Shown one piece after another: positions 7,533 through 17,100 of a DNA stretch of 37,835 nucleotides; the stretch's first letter is position 1; each line of letters starts with the position of its first letter. This DNA is from Pirellula sp. (lineage in GTDB: Bacteria > Planctomycetota > Planctomycetia > Pirellulales > Pirellulaceae), in NCBI GenBank assembly GCA_021300015.1, contig JAJTFB010000017.1:1-37835 (forward strand), written 5' to 3'. The position numbers and the translations under genes were made by a program. The notes below the pieces were generated by a model. That model saw nothing but the letters and a program-made list of their open reading frames with translations. It was not told where the DNA came from and ran no database searches.

Positions 7533-10500
7533 ATGAAGAAGAGTTCGTCGGGTTCGCACCCTATCGTTGGAATTGTCGCGTCCGCTGGAGGGTTGGAGGC
7601 TTTCAAAAAGTTCTTTTCCGCAATGCCTGCCGACAGCGGACTTGCCTTCGTACTGGTCCCTCACTTAGATCCTTCCCATGAAAGTATGATGGTCGACTTG
7701 CTTGGCAAATTGACTCCGATGCTTATCGTCGAAGCCAAGCAGGGGATGGCTGTTCTTCCGAACTGCATCTACATCATTCCACCAAACTACTTTTTATCGA
7801 TTTCTCAAGGGATGCTTCGGTTGAGTCCGCCACCTGAGGGCCGTGGTTGGAGAACTTCCATGGACTACTTCCTTCGATCGCTTGCGCAGGATCAGGGCGA
7901 GCAAGCGATTGGAATTGTTCTTTCGGGCACCGGTAGCCATGGATCGCTTGGTATTCGTGAAATCAAGCATTCGGGGGGGATGGCGATGGCACAAAAGCCC
8001 GATACGGCGGAATACGACCAGATGCCGATCCATGCGATTGGCACTGGAGTCATCGATTATGTGCTACCCCCAGAGCAGATGCCCGCAGCGCTTTTAAGTT
8101 ACCTTAAGCAGCCCTATCTCCGTCAAGATGGTCATGAAATGGGGATGGTTGAGCAGGAATCCGAGTTGCTCAACCGAATCTTGGCTGTGTTGGAGTCCCA
8201 AGCGAAGTACGATTTTCGTTCTTATCGCAAGCCGATGGTACTTCGCAGGCTTCAGCGCCGCATGGGAATTGCGCAGATCGACAATCTCTCCGAGTACCTT
8301 GAGTTCCTCAGGGGGCATCCGGAAGAAGCAACGGCGCTATGCAAAGATCTTTTGATTAGTGTGACTGCATTTTTTCGAGATCCTGAAGCCTATCAAGTAC
8401 TCGAAAAGGAGGTTTTACCGGCACTGATTGCAAAACATAAAAACAACCTGCCGATTCGCGTGTGGGTCGCTGCTTGTGCCAGCGGCGAAGAAGCTTACTC
8501 CATTGCAATGTTGCTGATTGAAGCGATGGACATCGCAAAGTCGTCCATAAAGATTCAGATATTCGCGAGTGATATCGACCTAAACGCAATTGAAGCGGCG
8601 CGTGCTGGTATCTATCCAGCCAGCATCGCAGAGGATGTTTCTCCTGAGAGACTCCGAAAGTTTTTCGTGATGTTGGATGAGCATCACTATCAGATCCACA
8701 AGAGGGTTCGAGAAATCGTCGTCTTCTCGCATCAAAATCTGATTGGCGATGCTCCTTTTTCGAAGATTGATTTGATCTCGTGCCGCAATTTATTGATTTA
8801 CCTCGAATTAAATATGCAGAAAAATGTGATCACACTTTTTCACTTCGCATTGGTGGCCGGTGGCTATCTATTCCTTGGTCCATCGGAGAGCGTCGGTAGA
8901 TCCAACGATTTGTTTGAGCCGATCTCCAAGAAATGGCGGCTCTTTCGAAGGCTCGAATCGGTGAAAAGGGATGTTATCACCATCCCTTTTAGGAAATCGA
9001 CAGAACCCGACCAGCCAAGTGTTTCCAATTCGGCTTTCGCAGCGAGCCAGCGAGGTTTGAGAGAGATCACAGAGCAACTGGTTCTCAATGAATACGCACC
9101 AGCGGCTGCACTCTGCAACGAATCGCTGGAAGTTCTCTATGTCACTGGTCCCTTGGTCGATTTTCTGGAGTTTCCCAGGGGCGAACTGACCAAGGACATT
9201 TTGGCGATGGCGAGACCTGGTTTGCGTACCAAGCTGCGGGCGACTTGCCGGAATGCCATCCGAGAACGCAAGACGATGGTTGGGAAAGATATCCGAATCA
9301 AACGCGGTGACCAGTACTTCAAGTGTACGGTCATGGTTCGACCGCTTGTTGATACAAAAGAAGTTGCTGGCTTGCTACTGGTTTTGTTTTACGAGTCCAA
9401 GCCATCCCAGGACTCGGATCCTATCGATAGCTCGGCCACTGGTTCGGTTGGCAATCAAATCGCTCAGGAAGATGATTCGCAACTGGCTCAGCAGCTTGAA
9501 ATCGAACTCAAGTCCATGAGCGAGGAGCTACGGAGCACGATTGAGGAGGTGCAAAGCTCGAACGAGGAGCTGAAAACCTCGAATGAAGAGATCATGTCTG
9601 TCAATGAGGAATTCCAATCGGTCAACGAGGAATTGGAAACTTCGAAGGAGGAATTGCAATCTCTGAATGAGGAGTTAACTACCCTCAATGGCCAGCTACA
9701 AGAGAAGGTCAAGGAACTGAAGCAATCTAGAGAAGATCTGATGAATCTGATGACAAGTAGCGAAATCGCGACCGTCTTCCTAGATGAAAACTTGCACATC
9801 AAACTCTTTACTCCTCCGATGAGGTCCTTACTGAATTTGCTTTCTACCGACGTGGGCCGACCCTTGAAGGACATCGCTCCGAAGTTTGTAGACGACTCGA
9901 TGTTGCAGGAATGCAGTGAGGTACTTGAGACAGATAAACCGCTGGAACGAGAAATTGCAACAGAGGATCACAAGTACTACCTCCGTCGAATCTTGCCTTA
10001 TCGCAAAACGGACAACAACATCAATGGCGTTGTGATTACATTCATCGACTTGACACAGAGGAGGACTTCGGAAGAAGTCCAAAGGCTAAAAGATGCGAGG
10101 CATTTCGCAGAGCTTAGTGAGGGAGCAGAAAGACTGCGGGCCATTCACGACGCAGTTGCCGATGCGATTATCACCACCGACCTAGAAGGAAATATCGAAG
10201 GTATCAATCGAGCAACAGAGGGGCTCTTTAAATACCCCTCTGATGAACTGATTGGCAAGAACATCGCCATGTTGATGCCATTCTTGGTAAGTGTGGATAA
10301 AGATGACGAACAAGAAACATCCAAGACCGTAGCGGATCGATTGATTCGTCTCGTCGGAGGTCATCTTGAGGTTCAAGCGCATCGACGAGACGGGTCCGCA
10401 TTCCCGGTGGACCTTTTTTTGAGCAGATTAGATCACTTGGGGCTCTACATGGGCATCCTGCGAGACATCACGCTACGCAAGCAACTGCAAACTCAGATTT

Positions 10501-11186
10501 TGGAGATTGCCACGAATGAGCAAACGCGCATCGGCCAAGAGCTCCACGACGGAACGCAGCAGGAATTGACTGGACTGACACTCTTCGCTGGCGCCATCAA
10601 TGACATACTCGATAAAGCCATACAGAAATCAGGTAAAGAATCGGTCGAGTGGCAACTTCGAAATAGCGACTTTCAGCAAATCAGGCAGACGCTTGCGAAG
10701 CTTATTTCCGGACTGATTGAAACCAACCAGCACATTCACAAGCTATCGCATGGAATCATGCCTGTCCAAATCGATGCTGAAGGACTTCGGTCCGCTCTAG
10801 CCGAGCTTGCGACAACCATGAATACCTCTAAAGTCACTTGCAGCTTCGATTTTCATGGAGCTTGTATCATTCGAAGCAATTTCGTCGCAACCCAGCTTTA
10901 CCGAATTGCTCAGGAGTCCGTGACCAACGCACTGAAGCACGGTTTTTCGAGTGATATACGCATATCGCTTGCTCAGGACTCGCATCAAACCATTCTTGAG
11001 ATCTCGGACAATGGAATTGGCTTCGATATACAAAAAATCACTGCGATACCGCAATGGAGCGGAATCGGACTTCCTATTATGAGATACCGAGCGAACGCCA
11101 TCGATGGCGAATTACGCGTTGGAAGAAATAGTAATAACGGCACGACGGTACGTTGCATCATACCAGTATTAGGGACTACACCATGA
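7533..11186 (+). CDS. CheB-CheR-PAS-PAS-histidine kinase fusion sensor
   Basis: A 1217-residue soluble signalling protein. Residues 8-195: CheB methylesterase domain without a receiver domain; Ser17 (GIVASAGG) and His44 (LVPHLDPSH) are present, but the position of the catalytic Asp (normally GTGSDG) is His136 in GTGSHGSLG. Residues ~211-480: CheR methyltransferase with FFRDPEAYQVL, SAM motif WVAACASGEEAYS (311-322) and DLISCRNLLIYL. Residues ~649-735: the Glu-rich coiled coil typical of CheB/CheR fusions (ELQSLNEELTTLN). Residues ~736-850 and ~868-985: two PAS domains. Residues ~995-1080: HisKA_3 with His1005 in RIGQELHDGTQQ. Residues ~1105-1215: HATPase_c with N box QESVTNALKHG, DNGIGFD and GIGLP. 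Its stop overlaps the response regulator start (ATGA), so the two form a two-component pair. The methylesterase activity is doubtful. Confidence 0.93.
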   Translation: MKKSSSGSHPIVGIVASAGGLEAFKKFFSAMPADSGLAFVLVPHLDPSHESMMVDLLGKLTPMLIVEAKQGMAVLPNCIYIIPPNYFLSISQGMLRLSPPPEGRGWRTSMDYFLRSLAQDQGEQAIGIVLSGTGSHGSLGIREIKHSGGMAMAQKPDTAEYDQMPIHAIGTGVIDYVLPPEQMPAALLSYLKQPYLRQDGHEMGMVEQESELLNRILAVLESQAKYDFRSYRKPMVLRRLQRRMGIAQIDNLSEYLEFLRGHPEEATALCKDLLISVTAFFRDPEAYQVLEKEVLPALIAKHKNNLPIRVWVAACASGEEAYSIAMLLIEAMDIAKSSIKIQIFASDIDLNAIEAARAGIYPASIAEDVSPERLRKFFVMLDEHHYQIHKRVREIVVFSHQNLIGDAPFSKIDLISCRNLLIYLELNMQKNVITLFHFALVAGGYLFLGPSESVGRSNDLFEPISKKWRLFRRLESVKRDVITIPFRKSTEPDQPSVSNSAFAASQRGLREITEQLVLNEYAPAAALCNESLEVLYVTGPLVDFLEFPRGELTKDILAMARPGLRTKLRATCRNAIRERKTMVGKDIRIKRGDQYFKCTVMVRPLVDTKEVAGLLLVLFYESKPSQDSDPIDSSATGSVGNQIAQEDDSQLAQQLEIELKSMSEELRSTIEEVQSSNEELKTSNEEIMSVNEEFQSVNEELETSKEELQSLNEELTTLNGQLQEKVKELKQSREDLMNLMTSSEIATVFLDENLHIKLFTPPMRSLLNLLSTDVGRPLKDIAPKFVDDSMLQECSEVLETDKPLEREIATEDHKYYLRRILPYRKTDNNINGVVITFIDLTQRRTSEEVQRLKDARHFAELSEGAERLRAIHDAVADAIITTDLEGNIEGINRATEGLFKYPSDELIGKNIAMLMPFLVSVDKDDEQETSKTVADRLIRLVGGHLEVQAHRRDGSAFPVDLFLSRLDHLGLYMGILRDITLRKQLQTQILEIATNEQTRIGQELHDGTQQELTGLTLFAGAINDILDKAIQKSGKESVEWQLRNSDFQQIRQTLAKLISGLIETNQHIHKLSHGIMPVQIDAEGLRSALAELATTMNTSKVTCSFDFHGACIIRSNFVATQLYRIAQESVTNALKHGFSSDIRISLAQDSHQTILEISDNGIGFDIQKITAIPQWSGIGLPIMRYRANAIDGELRVGRNSNNGTTVRCIIPVLGTTP

Positions 11187-11842
11187 CAGATCAAACCGCG
11201 AAAACGAAAATTGTAATCATCGATGATCATCCCATGATGAGGGATGGTCTGACCATGCGAATCCTCTCGCAAAGCGATCTTGATGTTTGCGGGCAGGCAG
11301 CGACTCAAGACGAGGCGATCGAGCTGGTCAAGGATTCCAATCCGGATCTTGTTCTTATCGATATCTCACTGAAAAGTGGCAATGGAATCGAACTGGTAAA
11401 GCGCATCCGGTTGCTCAACACAACCACCAAAATGCTGATTGTTTCGGCGTTTCAAGAATCGCTCTACGCGGAGCGCGCGCTTCGAGCAGGAGCACTTGGA
11501 TACCTGAACAAGCAGGAAACGAATGAAAAGCTGATCGAAGCGATACGCACCGTCTTGCGGGGAGAAACCTTCGTAAGTCCAGATACAACGCAGCGGCTTG
11601 TCGCTCAGGTGTTGGGAAAAAAACCGCTTGCCAACGATCCACTTGCGGTATTGACCGACCGCGAATTGGAAATCTTCAGGCTCATTGGTGCTGGATTCAG
11701 CACGAGCGCGATTGCTCATCAACTTTTTGTGAGTACCCATACGGTCGACACTCATCGGGAGAATTTGAAGAAAAAGCTCGGGGTCAAAAGCGGTGCGGAA
11801 CTAAATCTCAAAGCGATCCATTCGATGCTTGAAAGCGGCTGA
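11183..11842 (+). CDS. NarL/FixJ-family response regulator
   Basis: A 219-residue DNA-binding response regulator and the expected partner of the upstream HisKA_3 kinase. The receiver domain (residues 8-125) has the acidic pair Asp14-Asp15 (IIDDHPMMRDG), phospho-acceptor Asp60 (LVLIDISLKSGNG) and the Lys in LNKQE. The LuxR-type helix-turn-helix occupies ~residues 153-215 (LTDRELEIFRLIGAGFSTS then VSTHTVDTHRENLKKKLGV). ATG 11183 is chosen because it overlaps the kinase stop codon in ATGA, a sign of translational coupling; the frame is open 30 bases further upstream. Target genes are unknown. Confidence 0.95.
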   Translation: MTDQTAKTKIVIIDDHPMMRDGLTMRILSQSDLDVCGQAATQDEAIELVKDSNPDLVLIDISLKSGNGIELVKRIRLLNTTTKMLIVSAFQESLYAERALRAGALGYLNKQETNEKLIEAIRTVLRGETFVSPDTTQRLVAQVLGKKPLANDPLAVLTDRELEIFRLIGAGFSTSAIAHQLFVSTHTVDTHRENLKKKLGVKSGAELNLKAIHSMLESG

Positions 11843-12294
11843 CTGTATTGGTGTAAGCGTACAGCGGCCGAGTCGGTTTTTTGGGGCCTTGGGGCTTGCA
11901 AATGCTCGGTAGTGGATCTTGCAAAAGATCCGGCTGCTCCCCTCACATCTCACGTCCGCTCCATTCAACCGCTTGGCCCCCCTTCTCCACCGGGGCCTTC
12001 GACCTCGGCAGAGGATGTGCCAGCCCTCCGGGCTTGGAACCCATCGACCCGGCAAGGTATGTATGTTGCAAAGTTTGCTAAGTCTCGCTCAGTCGACCGA
12101 CGAGGAGCTTCAACCCAAATCCAGGACCGAACTCGAGACGATCGCGACCGAACTCCAAGCACAATTGCGAAAGCGGATGACCTAGTTTCCCTGGGGATCC
12201 AGTCCACTATGGAAATAAGCGATAAACTTTCGCCGGTCGAAGGTGGGTAGAAGGCGCGATTCAAGCACCTCGTGCAGGTGCTGGAGTTGACTAC
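11843..12294. other. Mostly non-coding stretch between the response regulator and the tRNA-Lys terminator
   Basis: This stretch holds a perfect hairpin GGATCTT-GCAA-AAGATCC (11914-11931), a second perfect hairpin AGCACCT-CGTGC-AGGTGCT (12264-12282), and one possible 40-residue ORF (12063-12185). The longer open frames in it are Pro/Arg/Ser-rich, differ between strands and resemble no family, so I do not call them genes. An intergenic sRNA is possible but not demonstrated. Confidence 0.45.
12063..12185 (+). CDS. Possible small protein, 40 residues
   Basis: An open frame from ATG 12063 encodes a short protein whose second half is an amphipathic charged helix (ELETIATELQAQLRKRM). Its codon choice (CTC, CAA, GAG, ACC, ATCGCG) resembles the neighbouring real genes better than the region before it, and AAGG lies 8-9 bases upstream. 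No family is recognised. It could equally be a chance frame. Confidence 0.35.
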   Translation: MLQSLLSLAQSTDEELQPKSRTELETIATELQAQLRKRMT

Positions 12295-12333
12295 GAAAAA
12301 ACCCCGAGTCCTCGAAAAGGACGCGGGGTTTTT
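12295..12333 (-). terminator. Rho-independent terminator of tRNA-Lys, probably bidirectional
   Basis: ACCCCGAGTCC (12301-12311) pairs with GGACGCGGGGT (12319-12329) with a single A/G mismatch around loop TCGAAAA. On the minus strand the stem is followed by a run of T (12295-12300), 17 bases after the mature 3' end of the tRNA; on the plus strand it is followed by TTTTT as well. This is the clearest terminator in the window. Confidence 0.85.
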
Positions 12334-12349
12334 AAGGAGAAAATGTTAA

Positions 12350-12422
12350 TGAGAGCGGAGGGACTCGAACCCTCGACCCAAGGATTAAAAGTCCTTTGCT
12401 CTACCGACTGAGCTACGCTCTC
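12350..12422 (-). tRNA. tRNA-Lys (anticodon UUU)
   Basis: A complete 73-base cloverleaf reads on the minus strand. The acceptor GAGAGCG pairs perfectly with CGCTCTC, the D arm is GCTCAGTCGGTAGAGC, the anticodon stem AAGGA/TCCTT encloses loop CTTTTAA with anticodon TTT, and the T arm is GAGGG-TTCGAGT-CCCTC. The discriminator base is A. The 3' CCA is not encoded (the following bases are TT). A terminator follows directly. Confidence 0.97.
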
Positions 12423-12548
12423 CTTTTGGGTTTTTCGAACTACAGGCAGAACCGTAATCCACGTTTTTGGTTCACAGGATCGCACTGAGTTCGAGTCAAA
12501 AGTCTATCAAATGATCGAAATCTTTGTAGGGGGGCCCTCTCCTAAAAT

Positions 12549-12565
12549 CCCTGGTAAACCCAGGG
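12549..12565. other. Small hairpin upstream of the bicupin gene
   Basis: CCCTGG-TAAAC-CCAGGG is a perfect 6-bp stem, flanked by a weaker outer pairing CTCCT/AGGAG. It ends 15 bases before the TATAAT box at 12581 and might be an operator or a 3' end element. Confidence 0.3.
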
Positions 12566-12580
12566 CAGGAGGCTTCGCGG

Positions 12581-12586
12581 TATAAT
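12581..12586 (+). promoter_or_regulatory. Candidate -10 box TATAAT of the bicupin gene
   Basis: A perfect TATAAT lies 66 bases before ATG 12653. The -35 position (12558-12563) is not consensus. Confidence 0.4.
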
Positions 12587-12652
12587 CGCTAGGAACGTAC
12601 CAAAACGACCTCGGGAAAACTTCCTTTTTTGCCACCAACCCCTTCAATTCCT

Positions 12653-13603
12653 ATGCTCGACGCGATCGAAGCCGACCAGACCGATCTGAATCTGACCCGC
12701 GATGGCGGTTACCTCGAATACTCCAAGGCTGCCAATCCCTTGGCCAGCGGATCGATCCGACCGATCCCGATCCTTCAGTTCCCCTCGAATCTGCATGCCA
12801 CCGGGCCATCCCGCATCATCCCCTTGGATATCAGTCAGCAGCTCGGCTCGCCTGCCCCGGCCTCGAGTGCCAGTCTGTTGGCAAGCTTCATTCGAATCGA
12901 GGCCAACGATAGTTTGGCCGCCCCCAACCGTGGCACGAGTCACCTTTTTTACGCCCTGCGTGGGAAAGGGGTTCTGCGGTTTGCCGACATCGCGATCCCT
13001 TATCAAGGCGGGGATTTGATCACCCTGCCCTGTGGGCCAGACCCTATACTATCGGCTCACGACGAGTCGATTTTCTATTGGGTCAACGATGAACCCTTGC
13101 TCAGGTACCTCGGCGTCAGTGCATCCGTTGCGAGATTCGAGCCGACCCTGTATGCGAAAAAAGATTCGCAAGCGGCGTTAGAACAAGCTGCCGCCGACCC
13201 GCTTGCCGGCCAACGCAGCCGCATCAGTGTTCTGTTGACCAATGAGCACTTTCCTCAGACTTTGACGATCACCCATGTCCTCTGGGCCATGCTCGGAATC
13301 TTGCCCGTTGGGGCCAATCAACTCCCACATGCCCACAAATCCGTGGCCCTCGATTTGATCATCGATTGCCAGCCAGGTTGCTATACCTTGGTCGCCGAAA
13401 AGGTCGACTCCCAAGGGAACCTAATCGATCCTGTGAAAGTTCCTTGGGAAAGCGCCGGGGCTTTTATCACCCCACCCGGATGGTGGCACTCCCACCATAA
13501 CGAATCCGGTCACATCGCCTATCTCATGCCGATTCAAGACGCGGGATTGCATACTCATCTGCGAACACTCGATATCCAATTCCACCGATCGAATGCCGTC
13601 TGA
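12653..13603 (+). CDS. Bicupin protein (gentisate-dioxygenase-like fold)
   Basis: A 316-residue protein with two cupin beta-barrels. The first (residues ~60-145) has GTSHLFYALRGKGVLRF and a YQGGDLITLPCG turn. The second (residues ~200-300) has the metal-site-like LPHAHKSVALDLII and later TPPGWWHSHHNESGH. The arrangement resembles gentisate 1,2-dioxygenase and related bicupins, which bind Fe(II) in the cytoplasm. The catalytic role is not proven, because gentisate ring-cleavage neighbours are absent. The frame is open to a TTG at 12629; ATG 12653 is preferred. It ends 10 bases before the convergent small membrane protein gene. Confidence 0.75.
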   Translation: MLDAIEADQTDLNLTRDGGYLEYSKAANPLASGSIRPIPILQFPSNLHATGPSRIIPLDISQQLGSPAPASSASLLASFIRIEANDSLAAPNRGTSHLFYALRGKGVLRFADIAIPYQGGDLITLPCGPDPILSAHDESIFYWVNDEPLLRYLGVSASVARFEPTLYAKKDSQAALEQAAADPLAGQRSRISVLLTNEHFPQTLTITHVLWAMLGILPVGANQLPHAHKSVALDLIIDCQPGCYTLVAEKVDSQGNLIDPVKVPWESAGAFITPPGWWHSHHNESGHIAYLMPIQDAGLHTHLRTLDIQFHRSNAV

Positions 13604-13613
13604 GCCGGTGCGC

Positions 13614-13853
13614 TCAAGAGACAAACCACTGCAAACAGCCGGCTAAGACGAACAGGCTCGCGCCGGCAAGCCCGATCGCGAGCCATTGGGTCCAGCGATG
13701 CGGATCGGTGATCCCGAGTTCTTGGGCTAACGCATGCACTTTGGCCTCCGCTTGGGTCAAGGAGACCCCTAGTTCGTCGCGGTAGAGGCCTGCGGCATCC
13801 GACCAGAGCCCTTCGCGTATCAAGGTTTGGACAAGCGTATCGAGATTCGACAT
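13614..13853 (-). CDS. Small tail-anchored protein with an L7/L12-like helix pair
   Basis: A 79-residue protein. The N-terminal ~45 residues (LIREGLWSDAAGLYRDELGV, then SLTQAEAKVHALAQELG) resemble the helix-turn-helix of the ribosomal protein L7/L12 C-terminal domain (pattern AhxxhRxxTGhxLxEAKxxV), seen in many small bacterial proteins. A linker with DPHRWTQW leads to one C-terminal membrane helix (LAIGLAGASLFVLAGCLQWFV). The start at 13853 is chosen because the extension to 13955 has no family character. Function is unknown; a membrane-tethered protein-protein contact module is an inference. Confidence 0.65.
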   Translation of the reverse strand: MSNLDTLVQTLIREGLWSDAAGLYRDELGVSLTQAEAKVHALAQELGITDPHRWTQWLAIGLAGASLFVLAGCLQWFVS

Positions 13854-14020
13854 TTTGGTCCGTTGGATTCGGGTTTGTATGCGCAGGGATCTTCGAGAAG
13901 CTCCATGGACTTGGGCAATCTGGGGCCTGTGGGCGGAATGGGGGCACCAGGGCACAAGTTTTCGCGGGTATCCGTCCTCGTTCGGCAGAGAATCTGAGGG
14001 ACTTTAACGAAACCTCGGTC

Positions 14021-14049
14021 TTGAGTCGCTTTTTCCGGATTTCTATACT
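14021..14049 (+). promoter_or_regulatory. Sigma70-like promoter of lptD
   Basis: TTGAGT (14021-14026) and TATACT (14044-14049) are separated by exactly 17 bases. Transcription would start near 14056, about 70 bases before the GTG start or 105 before ATG 14162. This is the best promoter match in the window. Confidence 0.65.
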
Positions 14050-14125
14050 CCCGAGACGCGCAACCCCTAAAGCGGTAAAGGTTTCGTGCTCTTTGGCGAG
14101 CTCATCCTAGGAAAAATCACCACTC

Positions 14126-17100
14126 GTGGTACCACTGGCGGACTACCCAATCCTAAAACAAATGGCCTGGTGCCTTGCGTGCCTGTGCGCCTTGGTCTTG
14201 GCCTGTGTAGGACCCTGCGCATCGAGCCTGGCAGCGGAAATTGGATTGCCTCTGAGCGACCCTCGCTTTAGCGTGACGATCCAGGCCCACTCGGCCAGCA
14301 AGTCCCAGCAGGGGGACTACACTGTCTATCAACTCGAGGGTGGCGTTCGGATCACCCAAGGTTCTTTTCGGGCTTCATGCAGCAAGGCTAACCTGTGGGT
14401 CTTGAGCCACGAGATCCCCCCCAATGAAGATTCGGCGGGGATTTCAAGCTCGACGCTTCGATCTGCGATGAATCCAACTTCGATGATCCATAGGATGGTT
14501 CTCGATGCCCAAGGCGAGTGCGACATTCAATGGTCCGAGGAGCAACGCCTCAGAGATCAACGTTGGATGGGAAGACTCTATAGCCAGCATGAACCCAAGT
14601 TCGAGGTCCAAGTCTGGCAGCAGCCTGTGACACCTCTTGCACCGTTGGACTGGGCCCCTGAGGAGTCCCGAGCGACAGGTGCCAGCACGCCTGTTTCTGA
14701 GGCCAGACGAAACTCGGCGGTCAAGGATGGCGTGGTCTGGACCGCTCAAGACGAACAAACACACCTGCGCCTCGCGGCGCAACTGCTCCAATCCCAGCCA
14801 CCTTCGGCTCCACCATTAGCCCAGCCGAGTGTCCCAGCATCAGAGCCCCTCGGTACGCCCAACTCCATGCAGATCGGTAATTCGACTCTTGGTGGAACGG
14901 TCTTGGATCCAGGTTCGATCCCTTTATTCGAATCGATTAAGGGGGTTCCCGAAGTCCCGACGACACCTTCGGCATCGCAACAACAGGTCGAGTCGTTTCA
15001 GCTACCGGCTCCGGCGGCCAACACCGGCCCGATTCCGGTACCTTTGGCGGCCCCCGTAGCCGCCTCGGCCCCCAACGTCCGGTCCGGGGTGAGGGTCGGG
15101 GCACGCACTTTCAAAATCAGTGGTCGCAGCGGGATCGACCCACTCTACTCGGCCAAGAGCCGGCCAGAACGCGGCGACAGTGTCGTGACGATTAGCCGAG
15201 GTATTCGCTTGATGATCGGCGACGTGGCGGTCCAGACCTCTGGCGGACTTTTCGACATGGGGACCGTGCTGATCGAAGCGGACCGTTGTGTGGTCTGGAC
15301 GGCGGATCTGAATCGACTGCTCTCTCAGAAAATCGATGACCTACCGGTCGAACTGTACCTCGAAGGCAACATCGTTTTTCAGCAAGGGGCTCGGGTGATC
15401 TATGCCGATCGGATGTACTACAACGTGCAATCCGAGTACGGGATGATCCTGGGGGCCGAGGTCCTGACGCCCGCCCCGAAGTACGAGGGGATTGTGCGGC
15501 TCAAGGCCGATGTGATCCAACAGCGTTCTCGCGAAAATTTCTTGGCCAATCGCGCAGCGATGACCAGTAGCCGCCTTGGGGTACCTCGCTACTGGCTTCA
15601 AGCCGATCGGATCGAGCTGAACGATCAACGCCAATCGAGCGATCAAACCGGACTGCTCGGTTTCGGGGTCCTGTCTCCCTCGGGGGACACTACGGCGATG
15701 AAGGCCAAAGCTCGGCATAATTTTGTCTACATGGAGGGTGTGCCTGTGGCGTATTGGCCGATTCTCAATACGAACGTCGATACCCCGAGCTTCTACATTT
15801 CAGGCGCAAGCTTCCGCAACGATAGTATTTTTGGCACCCAGGTCATGCTCGACTGGAATCTCTATCAGATCTTCGGAATCGATGCTCTTGACGGAACGAA
15901 GTGGACGCTTTCGACGGACTATCTGAGCGAGCGAGGGTTCGCGATCGGAACGAATTTTCGCTACAACCTACCTTCCCTTCACGGCGGTGGACCGGCTTAC
16001 GGAGAATTCGACGCTTGGGGACTCAACGACGAGGGGCTCGATACCCTTGGAAGCGATCGGATCGATATGGTCCCTGAGGAGACGACCCGGGGAAGAGTGA
16101 CCTGGCGGCATCGCCAGTTGTTATCACCTGACCAGGAGTTATGGGCTGAGCTCGGATACATCAGCGACCGAAACTTCCTCGAGCAGTACTTTGAAGAGGA
16201 ATGGGATACGAACAAGGATCGCTCGACGGCCCTGCGATATCGCCACTATTTCATGGGTCAGCAAATGCTCGATCTATGGGCTCAGGTACGGTTGAATAGC
16301 TTTTTCACTGAAACGCAGTGGCTTCCGCGGGTCGATCATTATTGGCTCGGCCAAAACTTAGGGAATTTCTTCACTTGGTATTCGCACTCCCAGGCCGGCT
16401 ATGGGCAATTGAAGGTTGCCTCGAGTCCGACGGCACCGCAGGATGCTGCGAAATTTCAATTGCAGCCCTGGGAGCAAACCTCCTCGGGCATTCAAGCAGT
16501 CACTCGTCATGAGATATCACTCCCCTTTGATACCGGCCATAGCAAGTGGACCCCGTATGTCTCGGGCGAAGCGGCCTACTGGGGTGAGGATCTCAACGGC
16601 GATTCCCTTGGGCGATTGACCGGGCAAGCTGGGCTCAGAACGTCGTTGCCGATGATCAAGGTCGCACCTGAGGTTCAGAGCTCACTTTTTAACCTCAACG
16701 GACTTGCTCATAAAGTTTCTTTCGAAACCGAAACTTGGTATGCCGACACGACCAAGGAACTCGATTTGCTCCCGCTCTATGATCCCATCGATGATAACAG
16801 CCAGGAGCACTTTCGCCGGCGATTGGTCTTCAACACGTTTGGAGGTAGCTTGCCAGCCCAGTTCGAATCTCGCGAATATGCAAGTCGACAAGGCATGCAG
16901 CGCTATGTCACAGCAGCCAGCTCTCAGATTGTCGCTGACCAGCTTCAAAGTCGCTTCGGGATCCACCAGCGATGGCAGACCAAGCGAGGGGTGGCAGGCC
17001 GCGAGCGGATCGCAGATGTCGTGGAGTTCGATGTCGATGCGATTTACTTTGCGAAATCGGAACGCGATAACTTCGGGGAGGATTTCGGAGGGTTGAACTA

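Noticed and set aside
11965..12264. 99-residue minus-strand frame in the intergenic stretch
   Set aside because: Its composition is Arg/Ser/Gly-rich without a ribosome site or family similarity.
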